DNA of 64,000 bases from Paenibacillus aquistagni (GTDB lineage: Bacteria > Bacillota > Bacilli > Paenibacillales > Paenibacillaceae). Position 1 is the stretch's first letter; each line of letters begins with the position of its first letter. The stretch is from assembly GCF_900177815.1 (NCBI RefSeq), contig NZ_FXAZ01000009.1:62001-126000 (forward strand), written 5' to 3'. The position numbers were made by a program, and so were the translations under genes. This document shows, one piece after another, positions 1-10,886 of this stretch. The notes below the pieces were generated by a model that saw nothing but the letters and a program-made list of their open reading frames with translations, had not been told where the DNA came from and ran no database searches.

Positions 1-370
1 CCTGGTGCTGTACAATTCGTTGAACAGTGCCTTCCATATAATAATAAGTCATGGTAAATCCAGCAAAAATCCGATTGACGACTGCATCTCCTCGGAAGGT
101 TGCGACCAGCTTCTGCATCACTTGCGTAAGCTTCGGCCGTTCCAAGCGACAAGACGTTACACAGACATATCGATTGCCTAGCTTCTCAAACAGAAAGGTA
201 ATCTCATCCCCAAGACCATCTTCCAGCACGATCTCCTGACTGCCGTTATCCAGCACTTTCACATGCCATACGATGGATTGACCCAGAAATGTTTGCAACA
301 AATGGGCTAACTGAGACTCTGTCAACTGCATACGGGCTTTCACATATTCTGTGGCTAATCGCCTAGCCAT
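1..370 (-). CDS. Conserved hypothetical protein, partial (C-terminus outside window)
   Basis: Open frame of 123 codons running off the left edge, starting MARRLATEYVKARMQL. The ATG at 368-370 is preceded by GGAGA (376-380) at normal spacing, which fixes the start. The sequence is a mixed alpha/beta protein without signal peptide or membrane segment and with no catalytic motif I recognise. Similar short proteins lie next to engB in Paenibacillus as far as I recall, sometimes annotated as 'non-ribosomal peptide synthetase module', but nothing here supports an NRPS role. In B. subtilis the gene after ysxC is hemA, so this is an extra gene in the block. It is separated from engB by a terminator, so it probably has its own promoter; a TATAAT-like hexamer lies at 412-417 (minus strand) without a convincing -35. 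Confidence 0.7.
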   Translation of the reverse strand, partial: MARRLATEYVKARMQLTESQLAHLLQTFLGQSIVWHVKVLDNGSQEIVLEDGLGDEITFLFEKLGNRYVCVTSCRLERPKLTQVMQKLVATFRGDAVVNRIFAGFTMTYYYMEGTVQRIVQHQ

Positions 371-716
371 AAGTATCTCCTCAATTCTTAACCGTTTCCT
401 AGCTCTATCTTATTATACTACACGCTTATATATAATTCCTGTTTACGAAGTCCTAAGAAATCATGAAATTATCTTCAAAAATCGTTATGAACGCCAATTG
501 AGCCCGAACAACCGCTGAAATCCTTTTAATTTTTCAAGCTCCTTCACGTATTTACATGCAACGATACGAATTTCTTTGCACCGCTTGTCCGCTGGACAAT
601 GTACATCATCGCTGGAAATAAACAAAAGGATCTCCGTCCACATTACGTCTGGACGATAAGATCCTTTGTTCGTTCGAACTCCCCTATTGGCTTGCCAAGA
701 GATCTATTTACTAATG
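371..716. other. Intergenic region with terminator and possible promoter
   Basis: This 346-base gap holds the engB terminator hairpin (625-667) and, near 412-417 on the minus strand, a TATAAT hexamer that could be the -10 of the downstream hypothetical gene. I see no further coding sequence with a ribosome binding site. Confidence 0.5.
625..667 (-). terminator. Rho-independent terminator after engB
   Basis: AAAGGATCT (625-633) pairs with AGATCCTTT (659-667), and the inner arm CGTCCA/TGGACG (635-640, 650-655) extends the stem. On the minus strand the stem is followed by a T-rich stretch (TTTGTTTATTT). It lies about 50 bases after the engB stop. Confidence 0.75.
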
Positions 717-1370
717 TTAAAGGTCTGCTTCACCTTGTCCCTTTGCATCATCAAGACCAGGGTCAAGCGCATCCGGCAATTCTTGTGCTGCCGCGTGCTT
801 AAGAATAACATCCCACAGCTCATCGCGGCCCGCGCCTGTTTCGGCAGAGAACATAATGAGCGGAGTCGCTGCTGTCAGACCTAATGTTGTCTTGACTTCC
901 TTTAGATGCTTCGGCCATCTGCTGCGCGGAATCTTATCCGCCTTCGTCGCCACCACACATAAAGGGATATCATAGTGCGTCAGCCATTCATGCATCGCCA
1001 CATCATCCTTCGTCGGCGGATGACGCAGATCAATGACCTGAATGACGAGTTGAAGAGGCTTGCGCTCTTGCAAATATGCCTCGATCATCTTCCCCCATGC
1101 TTGCCGCTGCGTCTTGGATACCTTCGCATAGCCGTAACCCGGCACATCTACAAAATACAATTGTTCATTAATCCGGTAATAGTTCAAATGCTGCGTCTTG
1201 CCCGGCTGCGAGCTGGTTCGTGCCAGGTTGCGCCGTTGAATCATCTTGTTGATGAGCGAGGACTTTCCCACATTGGAGCGTCCTGCTAACGCGATCTCCG
1301 GAAGTCCATCCTCCGGATATTGCGCTGGTCCTACTGCACTAATTATAAATTCCGCGCTCGTTATCTTCAT
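717..1370 (-). CDS. engB: Ribosome biogenesis GTPase EngB (YsxC/YihA)
   Basis: Circularly ordinary Era/Obg-class GTPase of 217 residues that acts in assembly of the 50S ribosomal subunit. Visible motifs: G1 P-loop GRSNVGKSS at about residues 30-38, G3 DVPGYG at about 76-81, and G4 TKAD near 143. The start is placed at the ATG giving MKITSAEF, because GGTGGAG lies just upstream; a longer frame would need a TTG codon. The C-terminus carries an acidic tail (about 25 residues ending GQGEADL) beyond the usual fold. It follows lon as in B. subtilis (lonA-ysxC), with a gap of about 90 bases, and the unit ends at the 625-667 terminator. Confidence 0.97.
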   Translation of the reverse strand: MKITSAEFIISAVGPAQYPEDGLPEIALAGRSNVGKSSLINKMIQRRNLARTSSQPGKTQHLNYYRINEQLYFVDVPGYGYAKVSKTQRQAWGKMIEAYLQERKPLQLVIQVIDLRHPPTKDDVAMHEWLTHYDIPLCVVATKADKIPRSRWPKHLKEVKTTLGLTAATPLIMFSAETGAGRDELWDVILKHAAAQELPDALDPGLDDAKGQGEADL

Positions 1371-1459
1371 TGCATCTCCACCTTCCAATTACACATAAGG
1401 AAACGGGCACTGGTCAATAAGCGCCCGTCTGCTGCTGCGGCCTATATTTGTATGTTGAT

Positions 1460-3802
1460 CTAATTCTGAGACTCATGAGGCACTAAAGCATGCATGAGCA
1501 CTTCATCTAAATGCTTCACCGGCACAAAGGTCATTTCCTCTCGAATCATATCAGGAATTTCTTCCAAATCCCGAATGTTGTCATGTGGAAAAATGACCTT
1601 CTTAATGCCTGCGCGATGGGCAGCAAGCGACTTTTCTTTAAGCCCGCCAATCGGGAGCACTCTCCCGCGAAGGGTGATCTCCCCCGTCATCGCCACATCC
1701 TTGGAAACGTATTGCTTGGTCAATGCTGACACAAGCGCCGTGGCCATCGAGATGCCTGCTGAAGGCCCATCCTTCGGAATTGCTCCTTCCGGCACATGGA
1801 TGTGGATATCGAGCTTCTCATGGAAGCCTGCTTCAAGCTGAAGCTCCTCGGCCTTTGAGCGCACATAACTGAAGGCAGCCTGAGCAGACTCCTTCATCAC
1901 ATCGCCAAGCTTGCCTGTCAGGAGCAGCTTCCCAGAGCCGGGCACGATGGCAACTTCAATCGTCAAAGTATCTCCGCCGACTTCCGTCCAAGCCAGGCCT
2001 GTCACCATGCCAATCTGATGGCTATCCTCTGATTGCCCGTAGCGATAGCGTGGAAGCCCGAGATAGTCTTCCACCTCTTCTGGCTTGATCACAACATGAT
2101 CCAGCTTCTCGGAGACGATCCGCTTCGCAGCCTTGCGGCAAATTGCAGCTAGCTGCTGCTCCAGCTGTCTGACGCCCGCTTCTCTGGTGTAGAGTCGAAT
2201 CACCTTCTTGAGCACCTCATTCGACAGCTGCAGCTGTTCCTCCTCAAGACCGTGCGCCTTCTTCTGCTTGCCAAGCAAATGGCGCAGCGCTATCTCAAGC
2301 TTCTCAAGCTCCGTATAGCCAGCAAGAGATATCAACTCCATACGGTCAAGAAGCGGTCTAGGAATATTATGTACGGTATTGGCTGTGGTTACAAACATGA
2401 CATGGGACAGATCCACCGGCACTTCCATAAAATGATCGCTGAAATTATGGTTTTGCTCTGGATCAAGCACCTCAAGCAGCGCAGATGCAGGATCGCCCCT
2501 AAAATCATTTGCCATCTTGTCGATCTCATCAAGCAGCATAACCGGATTCATCGTATCCGCCGTCTTCAGCGACTGCACAATTCGGCCAGGCATAGCGCCG
2601 ACATAAGTTCTGCGATGCCCGCGAATCTCAGCTTCATCGCGTACGCCGCCAAGCGAGATGCGCACGAACTGGCGATCCAGCGACTTCGCTATTGAGCGAG
2701 CAAGCGAGGTCTTTCCGACTCCTGGCGGTCCTACAAGGCATAGAATAGGTCCCTTCATCTGCTTGACTAACTGCTGAACAGCAAGATATTCAAGCACCCG
2801 CTCCTTCGGCTTCTCTAGTCCATAATGATCGGCTTCTAGAATCTCTTCGGCCCGTTCCAAGTCGAGCACATCCTCTGATTGCTTGGACCAAGGCACGGAT
2901 AAGAGCCAGTCTACATAATTGCGAACGACAGATCCTTCTGCAGAGGTTGCTGGCATCTTCTCCAGCCGATCAATTTCCTTGTTCGCCTTCTCCGCTACTT
3001 TCTCAGGGGCATCAATCTCTTTGAGCTTCCCTCTTAGCTCCTCGACTTCACCTGCACGGCCTTCCTTGTCCCCTAATTCCTTCTGAATGGCCTTCATCTG
3101 TTCACGCAGATAGTATTCCTTCTGTGTCTTCTCAATCTGCTTTTTCACCTGAGAATTAATCTTCTTCTCCATATTGAGCACTTCGCTCTCATTGTTCAGA
3201 AGATTCAAGAGCTCATTCAGCCGCTCCTTCACATCCAGCGTCTCCAAGAGATGCTGCTTGTCCTTTAGCTTAATCGGAAGGTGACTTGCCATCACATCGG
3301 CAAATCTCCCTGGCTCCTCGATATCCGATACGGTGGACAGCGTTTCCTGCGTCACCTTTTTGGACAAGCTGACATAGCTCTCGAACTGTGTGAGCAGCGT
3401 TCTCATCAAAGCCTCAATCTCAGGCGTAACATCGGTCTCGTCCTTGATGATCAATACTTTCACTTCATAGTACTGCTCGTTCGGGACATATTCGGTAATC
3501 TTCGCACGCGATACACCCTCAACGAGCACTCGAATCGTATTGTTAGGAAGCCGAAGCATCTGGCGCACCTTCACGATCGTCCCGATTCGATAAATATCAT
3601 CATGCATCGGCTCTTCAATGCTATTTTCTTTTTGAGAGCTAAGCAGCAACTCTTGCTCTTCCAGCATCGCCTGCTCAAGCGCCTTAACCGATTTTTCTCG
3701 ACCGACGTCCAGATGAAGCACCATGCTTGGATACACAAGCAGTCCTCTTAGCGGTAATAGAGGAAGCTTCCGTTCCTTTGCCAGTTTAAGCCCCATCTTC
3801 AT
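1460..3802 (-). CDS. lon: ATP-dependent endopeptidase La (LonA)
   Basis: Cytosolic ATP-dependent serine protease that degrades misfolded and regulatory proteins. Domain order: N-terminal substrate-binding domain (first about 200 residues, [20 protein letters not shown]), coiled-coil linker, AAA+ module with Walker [10 protein letters not shown], and C-terminal protease with catalytic Ser in [11 protein letters not shown] and Lys in the [14 protein letters not shown] segment. Length about 780 residues, normal for LonA. A frame open further upstream would start at TTG; I prefer ATG at 3802 or, two codons later, 3796 ([10 protein letters not shown]), because GGGGGTG is better spaced from the latter. 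It lies between lonB and engB as in B. subtilis, and a terminator separates it from lonB. Confidence 0.97.
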   Translation of the reverse strand: MKMGLKLAKERKLPLLPLRGLLVYPSMVLHLDVGREKSVKALEQAMLEEQELLLSSQKENSIEEPMHDDIYRIGTIVKVRQMLRLPNNTIRVLVEGVSRAKITEYVPNEQYYEVKVLIIKDETDVTPEIEALMRTLLTQFESYVSLSKKVTQETLSTVSDIEEPGRFADVMASHLPIKLKDKQHLLETLDVKERLNELLNLLNNESEVLNMEKKINSQVKKQIEKTQKEYYLREQMKAIQKELGDKEGRAGEVEELRGKLKEIDAPEKVAEKANKEIDRLEKMPATSAEGSVVRNYVDWLLSVPWSKQSEDVLDLERAEEILEADHYGLEKPKERVLEYLAVQQLVKQMKGPILCLVGPPGVGKTSLARSIAKSLDRQFVRISLGGVRDEAEIRGHRRTYVGAMPGRIVQSLKTADTMNPVMLLDEIDKMANDFRGDPASALLEVLDPEQNHNFSDHFMEVPVDLSHVMFVTTANTVHNIPRPLLDRMELISLAGYTELEKLEIALRHLLGKQKKAHGLEEEQLQLSNEVLKKVIRLYTREAGVRQLEQQLAAICRKAAKRIVSEKLDHVVIKPEEVEDYLGLPRYRYGQSEDSHQIGMVTGLAWTEVGGDTLTIEVAIVPGSGKLLLTGKLGDVMKESAQAAFSYVRSKAEELQLEAGFHEKLDIHIHVPEGAIPKDGPSAGISMATALVSALTKQYVSKDVAMTGEITLRGRVLPIGGLKEKSLAAHRAGIKKVIFPHDNIRDLEEIPDMIREEMTFVPVKHLDEVLMHALVPHESQN

Positions 3803-3831
3803 GGCACCCCCAAGGATATGTTCATATAACA

Positions 3832-3885
3832 AAACCTTTATCCCGCAAGCACTCGCATTCGAGTAGCAAGAAGGAATAAAGGTTT
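3832..3885 (-). terminator. Terminator between lonB and lon
   Basis: AAACCTTTAT (3832-3841) pairs with ATAAAGGTTT (3876-3885); a nested arm ACTCG/CGAGT sits in the loop. On the minus strand a T-rich tail (TTTTGTTAT) follows. It ends lonB transcription 57 bases after the stop, so lon should have its own promoter or be read through. Confidence 0.7.
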
Positions 3886-3941
3886 GCTGTTGTCTTTATC
3901 AAGTTTAACAAATTGTATTTCAAAACACCAATTTTGGTGAG

Positions 3942-5660
3942 TTATTCCGCATGATTCACATCTGTGGCTTTCGCTTGAAAGAGCGGTACAGATGAGCCAG
4001 AGGCACGCTCATAAAGCTTCGGCAGATGAATTGCGTCTTCCCCAAGCTGCGAAGCAAAGGTATGCCTCAGCACCTCATCTATCGCCTCCACAGGAATGAC
4101 CTGCAGTCCACTGCTTAGATTAGCGAATATTTCCTGCCAATTTTCCTTCGGAATAAGCACACGTGTAGCCCCCGCTTGGAAGGCTGCCTCTGCCTTCGCA
4201 AGCACGCCTCCAACCGGCTTCACCTTGCCGTGAACACCAATCTCTCCTGTCATCGCAAGACGATTGTCCACCGGCCACTGCTTGATCGCAGATGCAATCG
4301 CCACCGCCATTGCAATGCCTGCAGATGGTCCGTCTACCGGTGATCCGCCTGGGAAGTTGATATGAAGATCATAGTTCATCGTCTCAAAACCACAGCTTCT
4401 AAGCACGGTGAGCACATTCTCAATGGAGCCCTTCGCCATGCTCTTACGGCGCAGCGTCCTGCTGCCGCCGCCAAGCTCTTCTTCATCCACGACACCGGTA
4501 ATGTTGTATTTGCCATGCCCATTCTTAACCTTAATGGCAGACACCTCAATCTCAAGCAGGGAGCCCATATTCGGGCCATATACAGCAAGACCGTTTACAA
4601 TCCCAACCAGCGGCTCAGACCCAACCTTGCGTTCTGGTCGAGGTGAGAGCTGGCTGCTGTTCACTACCCATTCGACATCCGCTGCTTCAATCGTGCTTCT
4701 GCCCTCTGACAAAGCAAGGCCAACCGTAAGCTGCACGATATTAACCGCTTCACGGCCGTTCGTAGCATACTTCTTCAGCACTTGAACCGCATCTGGCGCA
4801 GGAGGGAAGCCAATCTTCTGAACTGCTTGCTCCGCTATGCTCTCAATCTCATCTGGCAGCAGCGGACGGAAGAAGATCTCCATGCATCTAGAGCGCAGCG
4901 CAGGTGCAATATCCTGCGGCGATCTCGTTGTGGCGCCCACAAGACGAAAGTCAGCCGGCAGCCCATTTTGAAAAATATCATGAATATAATTCGGAATATG
5001 CGTATCCTCAGAATGATAATAGGCGCTCTCCAAAAATACCTTGCGGTCCTCAAGCACCTTCAAGAGCTTATTCATTTGAATCGGATGAAGCTCTCCGATC
5101 TCATCGATAAACAGCATGCCTCCATGCGCCTTCGTCACCGCGCCTTGCTTCGGCTGAGGAATCCCGGCTACGCCCATTGCCCCTGCCCCCTGATATATCG
5201 GGTCATGAACAGACCCAATCAAGGGATCAGCAATTCCGCGCTCATCGAATCTCGCCGTTGTCGCATCAATCTCAATGAACTTTGATTCCTGATTAAAAGG
5301 TGATAGCGGGCTCTTCTTCGCTTCCTCAAGCACCACCCTAGCCGCCGCTGTCTTGCCGACGCCAGGCGGACCATAAATTATGACATGCTGCGGGTTCGCA
5401 CTGCAGAGGGCCGCTTTCAGCGCCTTCAATCCATCCTTCTGGCCGACAATGTCATTCATATGAGAAGGTCTCGTCTTCTCCGCCAATGGCTTTGTCAGCG
5501 AGATGGAACGCATCTTTCTCAGCTTATCCATCTCTTTGCGAGACTCTCTATCTACAGCGGAGCGATTTGTCTTCTGGCTGCGCAGCAGATTCCAGAAGTA
5601 AATACCGATCACCACTGCAAAAAACGCATTAATCAACATTAACAACATACTGAGGTCCAT
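3942..5660 (-). CDS. lonB: Membrane-anchored ATP-dependent protease LonB
   Basis: Lon-type protease of 572 residues. An N-terminal hydrophobic segment (residues about 5-25) should anchor it to the membrane. It is followed by an AAA+ domain with Walker A GPPGVGKT at 97-104 and Walker B in GGMLFIDEIGELH, and a C-terminal Lon protease domain with catalytic Ser in GSPVDGPSAGIAMA and Lys in GGVLAKAEAAF. B. subtilis LonB is a forespore-associated protease under sigma-F; whether that holds here cannot be read from the sequence. The start is ATG at 5660 with GGGAGG upstream. It lies directly before lon as in B. subtilis. Confidence 0.95.
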   Translation of the reverse strand: MDLSMLLMLINAFFAVVIGIYFWNLLRSQKTNRSAVDRESRKEMDKLRKMRSISLTKPLAEKTRPSHMNDIVGQKDGLKALKAALCSANPQHVIIYGPPGVGKTAAARVVLEEAKKSPLSPFNQESKFIEIDATTARFDERGIADPLIGSVHDPIYQGAGAMGVAGIPQPKQGAVTKAHGGMLFIDEIGELHPIQMNKLLKVLEDRKVFLESAYYHSEDTHIPNYIHDIFQNGLPADFRLVGATTRSPQDIAPALRSRCMEIFFRPLLPDEIESIAEQAVQKIGFPPAPDAVQVLKKYATNGREAVNIVQLTVGLALSEGRSTIEAADVEWVVNSSQLSPRPERKVGSEPLVGIVNGLAVYGPNMGSLLEIEVSAIKVKNGHGKYNITGVVDEEELGGGSRTLRRKSMAKGSIENVLTVLRSCGFETMNYDLHINFPGGSPVDGPSAGIAMAVAIASAIKQWPVDNRLAMTGEIGVHGKVKPVGGVLAKAEAAFQAGATRVLIPKENWQEIFANLSSGLQVIPVEAIDEVLRHTFASQLGEDAIHLPKLYERASGSSVPLFQAKATDVNHAE

Positions 5661-5711
5661 GTGTCCATCCTCCCGATCTGTCCAACTTTCGCCTTACACG
5701 AGAAAACAAAA

Positions 5712-5757
5712 AATCCGGTAAAGACTAATACTTGGTAGTATTACCCTTTGCCGGATT
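5712..5757 (-). terminator. Terminator after the AGCS symporter
   Basis: AATCCGG (5712-5718) pairs with CCGGATT (5751-5757), extended by inner pairs around TAATACT/AGTATTA. The minus-strand tail is TTTTTTGTTTT. Confidence 0.85.
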
Positions 5758-5873
5758 CCATATAAGTCCTTTTATACAAAAGTTGTGAGGCTTGAACTCG
5801 CCAACATTTTTAGATGATGGGATCTATACCGATCCACTTCTAACTCTATGGCAACGTCATGCTGCCATCGCTG

Positions 5874-7295
5874 TTACGACTTCTCTACAGGGCGTTCCCA
5901 ACATTCTGCATGCTTAAGTCCCGGGATCGTGTCTGCATAGAATACAGGCTCTGCTCCATGCTTCTTCTGCTCTTTATAATCATGAAGAGATTGGAAGGCG
6001 AACTTGCCAAGAATCATAATGACAACGAGGTTAATCAGTGCCATAAAGCCCATGAACATATCGGCCATATCCCAGACGAGCGTAATTTTTGCAACAGAAC
6101 CGAACAGCACCATCGCAACAACTCCAATACGATAGGCCAGCATCCAGCCTGGTTTTTTCGTAATGAACTCAATATTGCTCTGACCATAATAATAGTTCCC
6201 AATTAAGGATGAGAAGGCAAACAAGAAGATCGCAAAGCCAACAAAGTAGTTCGCCCAACCGCCAAACTGCGAAGCAAGCGCATGCTGGGTCATGAGAATG
6301 CCGTCTGCAACTCCTGATTCATGAACGCCCGAGAGCAAAATAATAAACGCTGTTGCACTGCACACAAGAAGGGTATCCACAAACACCCCAAAAGATTGAA
6401 TTAATCCTTGCTTTACAGGGTGGCTTACCGTTGCAGTAGCTGCCGCATTCGGCGCACTACCCATACCTGCCTCGTTAGAGAACAGTCCGCGTTTTACGCC
6501 ATTCATGACAGCAGCGCCAAGTCCACCGCCAACTGCTTCTTCGATGCCGAAGGCATTGCGGAGAATCGTTCCAATCACTGCTGGAATCTGATCCATATTC
6601 ATAATCATAACGACAAGCGCCATTGCAATATAAGCAAGGGCCATAACCGGCACAACGATAGCAGATACCTTGGCAATGCGCTGGACACCACCGAAGATCG
6701 TTAATACCACAAGCACCGATAAAATGATACCCATTACAATCGGGTTCACATCGAACAGCTCTTGGAAGGCCGCACTCGCTGTATTAGAATGTACAGAATT
6801 GAATACAAAGCCAAAGCTGACCGTGATTAAGATCGCGAAAATAATCCCCAGCCAACGTGCATTAAGTGCTTTTTCCATATAATAAGCAGGTCCGCCGCGG
6901 AAGGTCTTGCCGTCTCTCACCTTGTAGATCTGAGCCAGAGTAGACTCGATAAAGGCAGAGGCTGCGCCGATCACGGCAATCAGCCACATCCAGAATACCG
7001 CTCCAGGGCCGCCGACGGAGATGGCGATAGCAACACCGGCCATATTTCCTGTTCCTACACGAGAAGCCGTACTCATCATGAAGGCTTGGAATGAAGATAC
7101 ACCCTTGTCTTTCTTATCTTTACTTGAAGACTTGCGTACATCCTTTCCTGTGAGGATTCTAAATGTTTCTCCTATTGCCGTTATCTGAACAAAGCCTGTA
7201 CGTATCGAAAAATAAATTCCGACAGCAGCCAGGACGAAAATAAGCATAAGATACCATTTTTCATTAAATATTCCGATCCATTCTTGCAAATGCAT
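5874..7295 (-). CDS. Amino acid carrier protein, alanine/glycine:cation symporter family (AGCS)
   Basis: Integral membrane secondary transporter of 473 residues that couples uptake of alanine or glycine to sodium or protons. About 10-11 hydrophobic helices are visible. The family signatures GTGNMAGVAIAISVGGPGAVFWMW and the later GLFSNEAGMGSAPNAAA segment are present. The start is taken at MHLQEWIGIF (ATG 7293-7295) with AAAGGGTG upstream; the frame runs further upstream without a good ribosome site. Substrate (Ala or Gly) cannot be decided. In B. subtilis this position is clpX-lonB with no transporter, so it is an insertion into the conserved block, with its own terminator. Confidence 0.93.
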   Translation of the reverse strand: MHLQEWIGIFNEKWYLMLIFVLAAVGIYFSIRTGFVQITAIGETFRILTGKDVRKSSSKDKKDKGVSSFQAFMMSTASRVGTGNMAGVAIAISVGGPGAVFWMWLIAVIGAASAFIESTLAQIYKVRDGKTFRGGPAYYMEKALNARWLGIIFAILITVSFGFVFNSVHSNTASAAFQELFDVNPIVMGIILSVLVVLTIFGGVQRIAKVSAIVVPVMALAYIAMALVVMIMNMDQIPAVIGTILRNAFGIEEAVGGGLGAAVMNGVKRGLFSNEAGMGSAPNAAATATVSHPVKQGLIQSFGVFVDTLLVCSATAFIILLSGVHESGVADGILMTQHALASQFGGWANYFVGFAIFLFAFSSLIGNYYYGQSNIEFITKKPGWMLAYRIGVVAMVLFGSVAKITLVWDMADMFMGFMALINLVVIMILGKFAFQSLHDYKEQKKHGAEPVFYADTIPGLKHAECWERPVEKS

Positions 7296-7421
7296 ATATC
7301 GCACCCTTTCTCGCTGTTTTACTTGAAGTTCCGGGTCCATGTCATGTTTCTTGACATATAACAAAATTGATTGTAACTGATTATGCTGAAAATAGCAAAA
7401 ATATTTGCCACATCTACTCAT

Positions 7422-7831
7422 TCCGATCGTTAATTCCTCTGATAAAAATGTTTAATAGCTTTGAAACATTTACCTTATTTCATAACCATACCCCGACAGT
7501 CTATGAGATAAATTCGAGAACAGACCACCTGCACCCGGACCCAAGATCCGTAATCGCCTCGCATTATTTTTCTTCAACAGCTTGCTTCATATCACGCTTC
7601 AAGCTAGTGTTCTCCATCCCGTATCCTTGCATGCAAAACATATGCAGGCGTGTGATTAGCTTCCCTCTGCAGGCGACACCGAGCTGCCGCTCTGAAGGCT
7701 CTATATGATGAAAAACATCCGCCCTGTCGTCCTATCGTTCAATAAATGCGTTCTTGGATAAAAAAGAAGCCATATCCCCGTAGGAATATGGCCTCTGTTC
7801 AACATCCAACAGATGCTGCTGGCTGTAATAT
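7422..7831. other. Intergenic region upstream of the symporter
   Basis: Apart from the ispG terminator (7761-7796) I find no established feature. On the minus strand there is an open stretch from a TAG near 7735 to a TAA near 7575, ending MENTSLKRDMKQAVEEK, without a well-placed start and ribosome site. It may be a gene remnant or chance. No glycine, SAM or T-box riboswitch signature is recognisable. Confidence 0.4.
7761..7796 (-). terminator. Terminator after ispG
   Basis: GCCATATcC (7769-7777) pairs with GGaATATGGC (7783-7792); on the minus strand it is followed by TTCTTTTTTAT. Confidence 0.85.
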
Positions 7832-8947
7832 TTATGACAAATGCGGAAGATGCTGCTTGCGTCCAGGTATCTCGCCAGTACGCTCATACTCTGCCACAAT
7901 ATGATCGATTTCTTTCTTGAGCTCGTTAACCAGTTCCGCTTCAGGCACTTTGCGCACCATCTCTCCATAACGGAACAGCATGCCTTCCCCACGAGCACCT
8001 GCAATCCCGATATCTGCCTCGCGAGCTTCACCAGGACCATTTACCGCACAACCTAGCACCGATACCTTAATCGGCACTTTGACATTCGCGATATATTCTT
8101 CCACCTCATTGGCAATGGAGAATAAATCAATGTCCAAGCGTCCACAGGTTGGGCAAGAGACAAGCGTTGCCGCATTAGAGATCAAGCCGAAGCTCTTCAG
8201 GAGCTCTCTAGCTACCTTAATCTCTTCCACCGGATCAGCACTAAGGCTGATTCTCACCGTAGAGCCAATTCCCATGGAAAGAAGCGCTCCTAGGCCCGCT
8301 GCGCTTTTTACCGTTCCAGAGAACAAGGTGCCAGCTTCCGTGATTCCTAGATGAAGCGGATAAGGAATGACTTCCGCTGCCTTCGAATAGGCAGCAATCG
8401 CCATCGGAACATCCGAGGCCTTCAAGGACACGATAATATCGTGGAAATCAAGCTCTTCCAAGATGCCAATATGGAATAAGGCGCTCTCTACCATCGCTTC
8501 TGGTGTAGGATAGCCGTACTTCTCCAAGAGATGGTTTTCCAAGGAGCCGGCATTCACCCCGATACGAATAGGAATCCCTTTCTCCTTGCAGGCTTTTACT
8601 ACGGCTTCCACTTTCTCGCGGCGACCGATGTTGCCCGGATTGATGCGAACCTTGTCAATCCCGTTTTCTATAGCTTTAAGCGCAAGTCGATAGTCAAAAT
8701 GAATATCCGCTACAAGCGGAATGTGAATCCGCTGCTTGATCTCCTTGATCGCTTCAGCGGCTTCCTGATTATTGACGGTTACGCGCACGATCTGGCAGCC
8801 CGCTTCCTCTAAGCGAAGAATCTCCGCTACCGTCGCTTCAACATCAGCCGTCTTTGTCGTACACATGCTTTGAATAATGACTTCGTTGCTGCCGCCAATA
8901 GTGACATTTCCAACTTGTACAGGTCTAGTTTGATGTCGCAAATACAT
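7832..8947 (-). CDS. ispG: 4-hydroxy-3-methylbut-2-enyl diphosphate synthase (IspG/GcpE)
   Basis: Enzyme of the MEP isoprenoid pathway that converts 2-C-methyl-D-erythritol 2,4-cyclodiphosphate to HMBPP using a [4Fe-4S] cluster. The N-terminal TIM-barrel begins [14 protein letters not shown]. Cluster cysteines are visible in [12 protein letters not shown] and [16 protein letters not shown] near the C-terminus. Length is about 371 residues, normal for the bacterial two-domain form. Two ATGs lie close together (8953 and 8947); GGGAG is only about 3 bases from the first and about 8 from the second, so 8947 is preferred. It follows clpX by about 40 bases and is probably co-transcribed with it, ending at the 7761-7796 hairpin. 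Confidence 0.95.
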   Translation of the reverse strand: MYLRHQTRPVQVGNVTIGGSNEVIIQSMCTTKTADVEATVAEILRLEEAGCQIVRVTVNNQEAAEAIKEIKQRIHIPLVADIHFDYRLALKAIENGIDKVRINPGNIGRREKVEAVVKACKEKGIPIRIGVNAGSLENHLLEKYGYPTPEAMVESALFHIGILEELDFHDIIVSLKASDVPMAIAAYSKAAEVIPYPLHLGITEAGTLFSGTVKSAAGLGALLSMGIGSTVRISLSADPVEEIKVARELLKSFGLISNAATLVSCPTCGRLDIDLFSIANEVEEYIANVKVPIKVSVLGCAVNGPGEAREADIGIAGARGEGMLFRYGEMVRKVPEAELVNELKKEIDHIVAEYERTGEIPGRKQHLPHLS

Positions 8948-8987
8948 GTTCATACTCTCCCATGCGGATAACGACGGAAAAGCGCCC

Positions 8988-10232
8988 TTAGGCGCTTTCC
9001 TCTTTCTTCTCCGTCGTCAATTCCGGAATGATTCGTTCATTGACTACCTTCTCCGTTATGACACAGTTCGCTATGTCTTCACGAGATGGCACCTCATACA
9101 TCACATCCAGCATGATGCCTTCGATGATCGCACGCAAGCCGCGCGCACCTGTGTTGCGCTTGATCGCTTCACGAGCGATAGCTTCAAGAGCGCCTATCTC
9201 GAAGTCAAGCTTCACATTATCCATCTCTAACAGCTTCTGATATTGTTTCGTTAATGCGTTCTTCGGCTCGCTTAAAATACGAACAAGCGTCTCTTCATCG
9301 AGCGGCTCGAGGGTAGAGATAACAGGCAAACGTCCCACGAACTCAGGAATCAAGCCGAACTTCAGCAAGTCCTCAGGCAATGTCATGGACAAATATTCGC
9401 CTGCCTTCAGTTCTTTTTGGACACTGTCGGAGTTGAAGCCAATAACCTTCTTGCCTACACGACGCTTGATCAGCTGTTCCAAGCCGTCAAATGCACCACC
9501 GCAAATGAACAGTACATTCGTTGTATCGATCTGAATAAATTCTTGATGAGGATGCTTGCGGCCTCCTTGCGGCGGCACAGAAGCAACAGTACCTTCAAGA
9601 ATTTTGAGCAAAGCTTGCTGTACCCCTTCACCGGATACATCGCGCGTAATCGACGGATTCTCAGATTTGCGAGCGACTTTATCGATCTCATCGATATAAA
9701 TAATGCCTCGCTCTGCTTTCTCTACATCATAATCCGCTGCTTGAATCAGCTTGAGCAGGATGTTCTCTACGTCTTCACCCACATAGCCGGCTTCCGTCAA
9801 GGACGTGGCATCAGCAATAGCGAATGGCACGTTAAGAATCTTAGCCATCGTCTGAGCAAGCAAAGTCTTACCGGATCCGGTAGGACCTACAAGCAGGATG
9901 TTACTTTTTTGAAGCTCAACATCCTCAGACTTGCTTTGCGAATTAATTCGCTTGTAGTGATTATATACCGCAACCGAGAGCGACTTCTTCGCCTGCTCTT
10001 GGCCAATGACATATTGATCGAGAATCGCACGAATTTCTTTCGGCTTCGGAATGTCTTTGAGATCAACCTCTTCCTCATGACCGAGCTCCTCTTCAACGAT
10101 CTCGTTGCAGAGTTCCACACACTCGTCACAAATGTAGACCCCAGGTCCGGCAACTAGCTTGCGTACCTGCTCTTGAGACTTCCCACAGAAGGAACACTTC
10201 AACTGGCCCTTCTCTTCATTAAATTTGAACAT
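8988..10232 (-). CDS. clpX: ATP-dependent Clp protease ATP-binding subunit ClpX
   Basis: AAA+ unfoldase that feeds substrates into ClpP. The N-terminal zinc-binding domain has Cys13, Cys16, Cys35 and Cys38. Walker A GPTGSGKT is at 116-123, Walker B is in [10 protein letters not shown], and the IGF-type loop (KKVIGF) that docks on ClpP is present. Length 414 residues is normal. The ribosome site AAGGAGGG overlaps the end of clpP (TAAGGAGGG), 12 bases apart, so clpP and clpX are one transcriptional unit. In B. subtilis clpP lies elsewhere, so joined clpP-clpX is a difference from that order. Confidence 0.98.
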   Translation of the reverse strand: MFKFNEEKGQLKCSFCGKSQEQVRKLVAGPGVYICDECVELCNEIVEEELGHEEEVDLKDIPKPKEIRAILDQYVIGQEQAKKSLSVAVYNHYKRINSQSKSEDVELQKSNILLVGPTGSGKTLLAQTMAKILNVPFAIADATSLTEAGYVGEDVENILLKLIQAADYDVEKAERGIIYIDEIDKVARKSENPSITRDVSGEGVQQALLKILEGTVASVPPQGGRKHPHQEFIQIDTTNVLFICGGAFDGLEQLIKRRVGKKVIGFNSDSVQKELKAGEYLSMTLPEDLLKFGLIPEFVGRLPVISTLEPLDEETLVRILSEPKNALTKQYQKLLEMDNVKLDFEIGALEAIAREAIKRNTGARGLRAIIEGIMLDVMYEVPSREDIANCVITEKVVNERIIPELTTEKKEESA

Positions 10233-10244
10233 GCGCTTCCCTCC

Positions 10245-10841
10245 TTACTTCGGCAACTCGCTGCCGGAATGCAGCACTGCATCCACGATACCGTATGCCT
10301 TCGATTCTTCAGCGCTCATGAAGTTATCGCGATCTGTATCGCGCTCAATCTTCTCAAGCGGCTGTCCTGTGGTATCCACATAAATCTGATTCAGCTTCTC
10401 TCTGGTCTTAAGAATCCAGTCCGCATGAATCTTAATATCCGAAGCCTGGCCTCGAACTCCACCCAATGGCTGATGAATCATAATCTCACTGTTAGGCAGC
10501 GCCAAACGCTTGCCCTTCGCCCCAGCTGTAAGCAGCAGCGAACCCATGCTAGCCGCAAGTCCTACGCAGATGGTAGATACATCCGGCTTAATATGATTCA
10601 TCGTATCCAGAATAGCAAGACCTGCTGTCACAGATCCACCTGGCGAGTTAATATACAACGCGATATCCTTATCCGGATCATCCGCTGCCAAAAAGAGCAG
10701 CTGCGCAATAATGCTGTTCGCTACATCATCATCGATGGCGCTGCCAAGAAAAATAATTCGGTCCTTCAGCAACCGGGAATAAATATCGTAAGAGCGTTCT
10801 CCGCGATTTGTCTGCTCGATGACCATAGGTACTAAGTTCAT
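10245..10841 (-). CDS. clpP: ATP-dependent Clp protease proteolytic subunit ClpP
   Basis: Serine protease subunit of 198 residues forming the two-ring tetradecamer. Catalytic residues: Ser98 in GLAASMG, His123 in IMIHQPLGG, and Asp172 in the ERDTDRDNF segment. The start is [10 protein letters not shown], with AGAGG upstream. A good sigma-A-type promoter is visible on the minus strand at 10887-10915. No CtsR heptad (GGTCAAA) is recognisable in the upstream region, unlike B. subtilis clpP. It is followed immediately by clpX. Confidence 0.98.
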   Translation of the reverse strand: MNLVPMVIEQTNRGERSYDIYSRLLKDRIIFLGSAIDDDVANSIIAQLLFLAADDPDKDIALYINSPGGSVTAGLAILDTMNHIKPDVSTICVGLAASMGSLLLTAGAKGKRLALPNSEIMIHQPLGGVRGQASDIKIHADWILKTREKLNQIYVDTTGQPLEKIERDTDRDNFMSAEESKAYGIVDAVLHSGSELPK

Positions 10842-10886
10842 GGTACCGACCTCTTTTCTTTATCAAGCTTTTCAACCATCATGATC

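Noticed and set aside
7296-7831. Riboswitch or T-box leader before the AGCS symporter
   Set aside because: No glycine aptamer core, T-box sequence or matching terminator/antiterminator pair is recognisable; the only clear hairpin belongs to ispG.
9417-10157. Plus-strand frame of 246 codons opposite clpX
   Set aside because: Antisense to clpX, with no ribosome site and no recognisable protein features.
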